Source: an uncultured Collinsella sp. (GTDB lineage: Bacteria > Actinomycetota > Coriobacteriia > Coriobacteriales > Coriobacteriaceae). Taken from it: a stretch of DNA of 7,378 nt. The stretch is from NCBI GenBank assembly GCA_902494815.1, contig CABUVB010000089.1, positions 1 to 7,378 of the forward strand, in the 5' to 3' direction. The position numbers and the translations under genes were made by a program. A model generated the notes under the pieces. It made no database searches. It saw nothing but the letters and a program-made list of their open reading frames with translations, and was not told the DNA's origin. This document shows positions 1-4,784 of this stretch, piece after piece; within the stretch, counting starts at the first letter, position 1; the number at the start of each line of letters is the position of its first letter.

Positions 1-6
1 AAGTTC

Positions 7-44
7 CGCACGAGCCGAAGAGCACTTAATGTGCTCTTCGTGCG
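7..44 (+). repeat. Bulged hairpin in the leuS leader
   Basis: The arms CGCAC (7-11) plus GAAGAGCAC (17-25) pair perfectly with GTGCTCTTC (31-39) plus GTGCG (40-44). This gives 14 base pairs with a one-sided 5-nt bulge (GAGCC, 12-16) and a 5-nt loop (TTAAT, 26-30). No T-run follows on either strand, so it does not look like an ordinary intrinsic terminator. It lies about 60 bases upstream of the leuS Shine-Dalgarno and may be a structured part of the mRNA leader or the remains of an upstream element cut by the window edge. Seen directly as an inverted repeat; any function is unknown. Confidence 0.6.
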
Positions 45-103
45 AGCAGGACTGTCCGCAGCAGCGAGCAAAGGTAAGAACGCCCCGCCCCAACCCAGCT
101 AAC

Positions 104-110
104 AAAGGAG
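104..110 (+). promoter_or_regulatory. leuS Shine-Dalgarno
   Basis: AAAGGAG lies 5 nt before the ATG at 116. This decides the start: the reading frame stays open upstream to an ATG at 29, but that codon lies at the loop of a hairpin, has no exposed ribosome binding site, and would add 29 residues unlike any LeuRS N-terminus I know. Confidence 0.85.
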
Positions 111-115
111 CTGAT

Positions 116-2692
116 ATGTGCGATTGCACAGATCATAAGGACGAGATCCCTGCCTACGACGCGCAGGCCATTGAGTCCAAGTGGATGAAGGCCTGGGAGG
201 ACTCCAACCTCTTTGCCGTCGACACCGACGACAGCAAGCCTAAAAAGTATGTGCTCGAGATGTTCCCGTATCCGTCGGGCGACCTGCACATGGGCCACGC
301 GCGCAACTATACCATCGGCGATGCCATGGCCCGTCAGGCCCGCATGCGCGGCTTTGACGTGCTGCATCCCATCGGCTTTGACGCCTTTGGCCTGCCTGCC
401 GAGAACGCCGCCATCAAGCACAATACGCAGGCTGCCGCCTGGACGTATAAGAATATGGACCAGGCGCTCGCCACGATGAAGCGCATGGGCTTCTCCTACG
501 ATCTGGATCGCATGGTCAAGACCTGCAGCCCCGACTACTACCGCTGGGGTCAGTGGATCTTTGAGAAGCTGTGGGAAAAGGGCCTGGTCTACCGCAAAAA
601 GAACCCGGTCAACTGGTGTCCTAACTGCAAGACCGTTCTGGCCAACGAGCAGGTCACCGAGGGCAAGTGCTGGCGCTGCGGCACCGAGCCCGAGAAGCGC
701 GACCTTGAGCAGTGGTACTTCAAGATCACCGAGTACTCCCAGGAGCTGCTCGACGACCTGGAGAAGCTCCCCGGCTGGCCCGAGCGCGTCAAGCAGATGC
801 AGGCCAACTGGATCGGTCGCTCCGAGGGTGCCGAGGTCGACTTTACCCTGTGCGACCAGGATGGCGAGCCCATTGAGGGCGACGAGGGCAAGATCACCGT
901 CTTTACCACGCGTGCCGACACCCTCTTTGGCGTCTCCTTTTTTGTCCTGGCTCCCGAGTACGCTCGTCTGCACGAGCTCGTCGAGGGCACGGAGTATGAG
1001 GAGGCCGTCACCAAGATCGTCGAGGACTCCAAGCATATCTCTGCCGTCGAGCGTGCCCAGGGCACCCTCGAGAAGCACGGTGCCTTCACGGGCCGCTATG
1101 TGGTAAACCCCGTCAACGGCGAGAAGGTCCCCGTGTGGGTTGCCGATTATGTCGTTGCCGACTACGGCACCGGTGCCGTCATGGCCGTTCCCTGTGGCGA
1201 CCAGCGTGACTTTGAGTTCGCCCGCAAGTATGACCTGCCGATCGTGCCGATCATCCTGGACGATGACGATCGCGCTGCCGTCGAGGCCAGCGGCGAGACC
1301 ATCGATACCTTCCATGCCGAGACCGTCGACTGGGATTGCGCTCACGCTGCCGAGGGCACGCTCGTCCAGTCCGGCAAGTACACCGGCATGCGCGGCGGTA
1401 AGCACTCCGAGGGCGAGGCTGCGATCGTGGCCGACCTCGAGGCCATGGGCTGCGGTCGTCGCAAGGTCGAGTTCCGTCTGCGCGACTGGCTCATCAGCCG
1501 CCAGCGCTATTGGGGCAATCCCATCCCGGCCATCCACTGCGAGCACTGCGGCATCGTGCCCGTGCCCGAGGATCAGCTGCCGGTAACGCTGCCCGAGAAC
1601 CTGGATCTGGGCGCCGGCGAGACCCTCGCCGAGTGCAAGGAGTTCTACGAGACCACCTGCCCGGTCTGCGGCCGCCCGGCCAAGCGCGAGACCGATACCA
1701 TGGACACCTTCACCTGCTCCAGCTGGTATTACCTGCGCTATACCGATCCGCACAATACCGAGCTGCCCTTCTCCCGCGAGGCCGCCGACCGTTGGATGCC
1801 CGTCGATAACTACATCGGCGGTATCGAGCACGCCATTCTGCACCTGCTCTACAGCCGCTTCTTTACCAAGGCCCTGCGCGACCTGGGTCTGCTGAGCGTG
1901 GACGAGCCCTTCACCAACCTGCTGTGCCAGGGCATGGTCAAGGACGAGAACGGCGACACCATGTCCAAGTCCAAGGGCAATGTCGTGCCCCCGAGCTCGG
2001 TCATCGAGCCCTACGGTGCCGACACCATGCGTTTGGCGATCCTGTTTATCGCCCCGCCCGAGAAGGACTTCGACTGGGATCCCAAGGCCGTCGAGGGCGC
2101 CAACCGCTTTATCAAGCGCGCCTGGCGTATCGTTTGGCAGCTCGTCCAGTCCGGCGATGCTAACGTGGCCTTTGACAAGTCCGCACTCGACGAGGTTGCG
2201 ATGAAGCTCTATCGCGAGCGTCACCGCACCATCGCCAAGTGTACCGAGGACTTCGATCGCGGCCAGTTCAACACCGCCATCTCGGCCGTCATGGAGCTCG
2301 TCAACGCGGCGAGCGCCTACCTCAACGCCACCGAGGGTACCGCCCGCGACAAGGCGCTGTGCTACGGCGTGGCTAAGGATATCGTGAGCGTCCTTGCCCC
2401 CATTTGCCCGTTCTGGGCCGATGAGCTGTGGCACGAGGCGCTCGGCTGCGAGGGCAACGCCTACACCGCCGCCTGGCCCGAGTTCGACCTGGCCGAGTCC
2501 GTTGAGGACACGGTGCAGATCGTGGTCCAGGTGCTCGGTAAGGTCCGCGGCCGCGTCGACGTTGCCCGCGATGCCTCCAACGAGGAGATGCAGGCTGCCG
2601 CCGAGGCCGCCGTCGCCAAGTGGCTCGAGGGCAAGACGGTCGTCAAGGCCATCTGCGTGCCCGGCAAGCTGGTCAACTTGGTGGCCAAGTAA
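116..2692 (+). CDS. leuS: Leucine--tRNA ligase (LeuRS), class Ia
   Basis: Charges tRNA-Leu with leucine using ATP in the cytoplasm, and edits mischarged tRNA. The product is 858 aa, a usual bacterial LeuRS length. The Rossmann catalytic core carries the HIGH signature as HMGH at residues 58-61 (after FPYPSGDL) and the KMSKS loop as TMSKS at 615-619, where the first Lys is replaced by Thr but the catalytic MSKS is intact. A Cys4 zinc-type module is seen at C168, C171, C185 and C188. The CP1 editing domain shows the Thr-rich TTRADTLFG (264-272) and GTGAVMAVP followed by D362, which corresponds to the conserved editing aspartate. A second pair of CxxC motifs lies at C475/C478 and C515/C518. The helical anticodon-binding domain is roughly 690-800, followed by the small C-terminal tRNA-binding domain. 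The start at 116 is set by AAAGGAG. It appears monocistronic: a strong terminator follows. Identity is very secure. Confidence 0.98.
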   Translation: MCDCTDHKDEIPAYDAQAIESKWMKAWEDSNLFAVDTDDSKPKKYVLEMFPYPSGDLHMGHARNYTIGDAMARQARMRGFDVLHPIGFDAFGLPAENAAIKHNTQAAAWTYKNMDQALATMKRMGFSYDLDRMVKTCSPDYYRWGQWIFEKLWEKGLVYRKKNPVNWCPNCKTVLANEQVTEGKCWRCGTEPEKRDLEQWYFKITEYSQELLDDLEKLPGWPERVKQMQANWIGRSEGAEVDFTLCDQDGEPIEGDEGKITVFTTRADTLFGVSFFVLAPEYARLHELVEGTEYEEAVTKIVEDSKHISAVERAQGTLEKHGAFTGRYVVNPVNGEKVPVWVADYVVADYGTGAVMAVPCGDQRDFEFARKYDLPIVPIILDDDDRAAVEASGETIDTFHAETVDWDCAHAAEGTLVQSGKYTGMRGGKHSEGEAAIVADLEAMGCGRRKVEFRLRDWLISRQRYWGNPIPAIHCEHCGIVPVPEDQLPVTLPENLDLGAGETLAECKEFYETTCPVCGRPAKRETDTMDTFTCSSWYYLRYTDPHNTELPFSREAADRWMPVDNYIGGIEHAILHLLYSRFFTKALRDLGLLSVDEPFTNLLCQGMVKDENGDTMSKSKGNVVPPSSVIEPYGADTMRLAILFIAPPEKDFDWDPKAVEGANRFIKRAWRIVWQLVQSGDANVAFDKSALDEVAMKLYRERHRTIAKCTEDFDRGQFNTAISAVMELVNAASAYLNATEGTARDKALCYGVAKDIVSVLAPICPFWADELWHEALGCEGNAYTAAWPEFDLAESVEDTVQIVVQVLGKVRGRVDVARDASNEEMQAAAEAAVAKWLEGKTVVKAICVPGKLVNLVAK

Positions 2693-2706
2693 GCGCTGCG
2701 CGCTTA
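2690..2706 (+). repeat. Hairpin on the leuS stop codon
   Basis: TAAGCGC (2690-2696) and GCGCTTA (2700-2706) form a perfect 7-bp stem with a TGC loop. The 5' arm begins with the leuS stop codon TAA. No T-run follows. It lies 15 bases before the terminator hairpin and may add 3'-end protection to the leuS mRNA; that role is inference. Confidence 0.45.
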
Positions 2707-2721
2707 GCTGACGCATAAAAG

Positions 2722-2756
2722 ACGAGGGGCGATCCGGTTGGGTCGTCCCTCGTTTT
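2722..2756 (+). terminator. Intrinsic terminator after leuS
   Basis: The stem is 14 bp: 2722-2735 pairs with 2740-2753, including two G-U wobbles, around a GGTT loop. It ends in TTTT (2753-2756). An AAAA tract at 2717-2720 precedes it, giving some bidirectional character. It begins 29 bases after the leuS stop and separates leuS from the rimP operon. Confidence 0.88.
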
Positions 2757-2840
2757 GCATGTACCTGCCTAGGTGCCTTCGGTCAATTGTCCTATTCTTG
2801 TGGAGAAGCTGTGCGCACGCTGACCTGCAGGTTCGTACTG

Positions 2841-2881
2841 TGCTTGCACGTTTCCGCAGCTATTGGTATAGTTTGCTTGCA
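2841..2881 (+). repeat. Direct repeat TGCTTGCA flanking the rimP promoter
   Basis: The 8-mer TGCTTGCA occurs at 2841-2848, overlapping the -35 box, and at 2874-2881, over the expected transcription start. The two copies are 33 bp apart, about three helical turns. The second copy lies within an inverted repeat, TTTGC-tt-GCAAA (2872-2883). This could be an operator pair or chance: an 8-mer repeating in a gap of this size is not rare. Confidence 0.25.
2844..2872 (+). promoter_or_regulatory. Promoter of the rimP-nusA-infB operon
   Basis: A sigma-70/SigA-type promoter. The -35 is TTGCAC (2844-2849) and the -10 is TATAGT (2867-2872), with an exactly 17-bp spacer. A TG dinucleotide at 2864-2865 gives an extended -10 (TGG-TATAGT), which compensates for the weak -35 (3 of 6 matches). 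Transcription should start near 2879-2880, leaving an untranslated leader of about 70 nt. Upstream, 2757-2843 has no gene; it holds the short palindromes GTGCGCAC (2811-2818) and ACCTGCAGGT (2823-2832). Confidence 0.7.
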
Positions 2882-2897
2882 AATGAAGTTGTAATTG

Positions 2898-2930
2898 AAA
2901 GAAGTGGGGTTTCGGCCCCGCTTCTTTTTT
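2898..2930 (+). terminator. Leader terminator (possible attenuator) before rimP
   Basis: GAAGTGGGG (2901-2909) pairs with CCCCGCTTC (2916-2924) around a TTTCGG loop, with one G-U wobble. AAA at 2898-2900 can extend the stem into the T-tract. Six uninterrupted T residues follow (2925-2930). The shape is that of a strong intrinsic terminator, yet it lies about 20 nt downstream of the predicted transcription start and only 8 nt before the rimP Shine-Dalgarno. leuS already has its own terminator 170 bp upstream and no gene lies between. The likely role is to cut transcription of the rimP-nusA-infB mRNA in its leader. I see no convincing competing antiterminator stem; only short 4-bp alternatives, such as CGGC 2913-2916 with GCCG 2945-2948. 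Confidence 0.8.
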
Positions 2931-2938
2931 GTATGGAT

Positions 2939-2943
2939 GGAGG
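2939..2943 (+). promoter_or_regulatory. rimP Shine-Dalgarno
   Basis: GGAGG lies 7 nt before the ATG at 2951 and selects that start over an in-frame ATG at 2933. The 2933 codon would have only the T-rich terminator tail upstream and would add just MDGGAA. Confidence 0.8.
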
Positions 2944-2950
2944 TGCCGCA

Positions 2951-3445
2951 ATGGTCAAGACCAAGACCGAGCAGGCGATCATCGACGCGCTCGAGGCCGT
3001 CGCCCCCCAGCACGATGTCGACATCGTCGACGTTGAGCTCGTGGGTGCCACCAAGGCCCCCTGCGTGCGTGTGCGTATCGAGGGTGCCGAGGGTCAGAGC
3101 CTGTCGCTCAACGACGTCACGGCCAACACCAAGTGGGTCGGCGATGTGATTGAGGAGCTCGACCCCATCTCTTCGAGCTATACGCTCGAGGTGTCGAGCC
3201 CGGGTATGGCGCGCCCGCTGCGCCGCCCGTGCGACTTTGCCCGCTTTGTGGGCGAGAACTGCGAGCTCACCTCCACCGCCACCGAGGGCCGTCGCAAGTA
3301 CGCCGGCAAGATTGCCGCCGCCACCGAGGCGAACGTGACCCTCGAGCTCGAGGACGGCGAGTCCGTCACCCTCGATTTCTCTGATGTTAAAAAGTGCAAG
3401 TTGAAGCCCACCTACGACTTCAAGCCCGCGAAGGAAGGAAAGTAA
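2951..3445 (+). CDS. rimP: Ribosome maturation factor RimP
   Basis: A cytoplasmic assembly factor for the 30S ribosomal subunit. The product is 164 aa, normal for the family. The N-terminal alpha/beta domain (about residues 1-85) ends in the family hallmark YTLEVSSPGMARPL (77-90). The motif is usually SPGLDRPL, so the Asp is Ala here. The C-terminal SH3-like beta domain covers about 92-155 and includes the typical segment VTLDFSDVKKCKL, followed by a lysine-containing tail. The start is set by GGAGG 7 nt upstream. It is the first gene of the operon and its stop codon is separated from the nusA ATG by one base, so translation of the two is probably coupled. Family and context agree; identity is secure. 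Confidence 0.95.
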   Translation: MVKTKTEQAIIDALEAVAPQHDVDIVDVELVGATKAPCVRVRIEGAEGQSLSLNDVTANTKWVGDVIEELDPISSSYTLEVSSPGMARPLRRPCDFARFVGENCELTSTATEGRRKYAGKIAAATEANVTLELEDGESVTLDFSDVKKCKLKPTYDFKPAKEGK

Positions 3446-3446
3446 G

Positions 3447-4694
3447 ATGGCAGCATCCGACATGATGTCCGCCCTGATGGAGCTTTGCCAGGAGAAGCAC
3501 ATCGACCAGCTCTACCTGATCGACCGCCTGGAGCAGTCGCTCGCCAAGAGCTATGCCGAGATCCTGCATCTTGAGTGGGGCGCCAAGGTGACCATCGACC
3601 GCACCACCGGCAAGATCTACGTCTACCGCCTGGAGCCGATCGACGATTCCATGGACGAGGAGGGCAACTTCACCGAGTTCGAGGAGATCGACGTTACCCC
3701 CAAGAACACGAGCCGCATCGCTGCCCAGCACGCCAAGGCCGAGATCAACGCCATCGTTCGCAACTCCGCCCGCGAGCAGATCTATGAGGAGTTCTCCGGC
3801 CGCATCGGTGACCTCATCAGCGGTACCGTGCTGCAGTCCACTCCCGACTTTACGATCGTTAAGATCCGCGAGGGCGTCGAGGCCGAGCTTCCGCACTTCG
3901 ACCAGCGCCGTTACGAGAACGAGCGCAACGAGCGTCCGATGGGCGAGCGCTACCTGCACAATCAGCACATCAAGGCCGTGATCATCGACGTTCGCGACCC
4001 CAACTCCAACCTGCAGCCGGTTCGTGGCGAGCACAGCCGTCCGCCGATTGTCATCTCCCGTACCCACCCCGAGCTCATGCGTCGTCTGTTTGAGCAGGAG
4101 GTGCCCGAGATCTATGAGGGCACCGTCCAGATCAAGTCGATCGCCCGCGAGCCCGGCCAGCGCTCCAAGGTCGCCGTCCACTCGCTCGACGACCGTCTGG
4201 ATCCCGTGGGCGCCTGCGTCGGCCCCAAGGGCAGTCGTGTTCGCGCTGTCGTGGGCGAGCTCCGTGGCGAGCGCGTCGACGTCATCCTTTGGGATGCCGA
4301 TCCTGCCGTCTACGTTGCCAACGCCCTTTCGCCTGCCAAGGTCACCCGCGTCCTCATCGACGAGGAGAAGGCTTACGCCGGTGTCATCGTGCCCGACGAC
4401 CAGCTGTCCCTCGCCATCGGCAAGGAGGGCCAGAACGCCCGCCTCGCCGCGCGCCTGACCGGCTGGCACATCGACATCAAGTCCGAGACCCTTGCCGCCG
4501 ACATCCTCAAGAACGTTCCCGTTCACGAGGAGCCCGCCGCCGACCTGATCGGTGACGAGGAGGACGAGGACGTCCGCCGCTGCGAGTATGTGTCCGAGGA
4601 CGGCATCCAGTGCCGCAACCAGGCTCGTCCCGGCTCCCGTTTCTGCGGTGTCCACGACACCGACGCCTTCGATGATGCGGAGGACCTGATCTAG
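3447..4694 (+). CDS. nusA: Transcription termination/antitermination factor NusA, with an unusual C-terminal Cys/His tail
   Basis: Binds RNA polymerase and nascent RNA, and modulates pausing, termination and antitermination. The product is 415 aa. Domains in order: N-terminal RNAP-binding domain (about 1-120); S1 domain (about 124-195, starting at GTVLQSTPDF); KH1 with VGPKGSRV (258-265) inside the hallmark DPVGACVGPKG; KH2 with AIGKEGQNARLAARLTG (323-339). The core ends near 360, close to the length of Bacillus NusA. The E. coli AR1/AR2 acidic repeats are absent. Instead there is a short acidic linker (about 370-375, DEEDED) and a tail with C379, C389, C400 and H403, then an acidic end. The start has AAGGAAGG 8 nt upstream, overlapping the 3' end of rimP. 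The core assignment is certain; the role of the tail is unknown. Confidence 0.97.
   Translation: MAASDMMSALMELCQEKHIDQLYLIDRLEQSLAKSYAEILHLEWGAKVTIDRTTGKIYVYRLEPIDDSMDEEGNFTEFEEIDVTPKNTSRIAAQHAKAEINAIVRNSAREQIYEEFSGRIGDLISGTVLQSTPDFTIVKIREGVEAELPHFDQRRYENERNERPMGERYLHNQHIKAVIIDVRDPNSNLQPVRGEHSRPPIVISRTHPELMRRLFEQEVPEIYEGTVQIKSIAREPGQRSKVAVHSLDDRLDPVGACVGPKGSRVRAVVGELRGERVDVILWDADPAVYVANALSPAKVTRVLIDEEKAYAGVIVPDDQLSLAIGKEGQNARLAARLTGWHIDIKSETLAADILKNVPVHEEPAADLIGDEEDEDVRRCEYVSEDGIQCRNQARPGSRFCGVHDTDAFDDAEDLI
4581..4655 (+). other. Putative zinc knuckle at the NusA C-terminus (C-x9-C-x10-C-x2-H)
   Basis: Codons for C379 (4581-4583), C389, C400 and H403 (4653-4655) lie in a 25-residue segment that ends in the pattern G-S-R-F-C-G-V-H. 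The spacing and the FCxxH ending resemble small single Zn-knuckle modules found at the ends of various proteins. It follows an acidic linker, so it is probably a mobile appendage. Metal binding is inferred from the residues alone. Confidence 0.55.
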
Positions 4695-4702
4695 CGCGCG
4701 GT

Positions 4703-4725
4703 CGCGCCGGGCGGGTCCCGGCGCG
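4703..4725 (+). repeat. All-GC hairpin after nusA
   Basis: CGCGCCGGG (4703-4711) and CCCGGCGCG (4717-4725) form a perfect 9-bp stem with loop CGGGT, 8 bases after the nusA stop. TCTCC follows rather than a T-run, so intrinsic termination is unlikely to be efficient. Plausible roles are an mRNA processing or 3'-stabilising structure that sets nusA and infB levels separately, or a pause site. Confidence 0.6.
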
Positions 4726-4749
4726 TCTCCCACGCTCGTTCAGTCTTTA

Positions 4750-4763
4750 GGCACCAAGGTGCC
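4750..4763 (+). repeat. Inverted repeat upstream of the infB ribosome binding site
   Basis: GGCACC (4750-4755) and GGTGCC (4758-4763) are perfect arms separated by AA. In RNA this would be a 5-bp stem with a CAAG tetraloop. CTTT (4745-4748) can further pair with AAAG (4766-4769) across a small internal loop, reaching to within 3 nt of the infB Shine-Dalgarno. It could modulate infB translation initiation; that is inference. Confidence 0.45.
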
Positions 4764-4772
4764 AGAAAGGGT

Positions 4773-4778
4773 AGGTGA
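4773..4778 (+). promoter_or_regulatory. infB Shine-Dalgarno
   Basis: AGGTGA lies 6 nt before the ATG at 4785. A second purine patch, AAAGG at 4766-4770, is too far (14 nt) to be the main site. I see no promoter in 4695-4784, so infB is probably read from the rimP promoter. Confidence 0.75.
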
Positions 4779-4784
4779 AGTCAT

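Noticed and set aside
29..115. Extended leuS start at ATG 29, or a leader peptide there
   Set aside because: The ATG is at a hairpin loop with no free Shine-Dalgarno, the extension has no family similarity and no Leu codons for attenuation, and a proper AAAGGAG precedes the ATG at 116.
1..115. T-box riboswitch for leuS
   Set aside because: No TGGNACC antiterminator core, specifier loop or terminator T-run is visible; upstream sequence is not available.
26..2716. An 896-codon open frame on the minus strand across all of leuS
   Set aside because: It is a shadow of the strong G/C-ending codon bias of leuS. The translation is low-complexity Leu/Gly/Asp/Val-rich with no known motif, and it has no sensible ribosome binding site.
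2815..2850. Possible tRNA gene before rimP (as metY in E. coli), suggested by GGTTCGTAC
   Set aside because: No acceptor, D or anticodon stems can be drawn around it, and there is no matching 5' half.
2738..2950. N-terminal extension of rimP into the upstream gap
   Set aside because: The frame happens to be open through the leuS terminator, the promoter and the leader terminator. RimP similarity begins at 2951, which has its own GGAGG.
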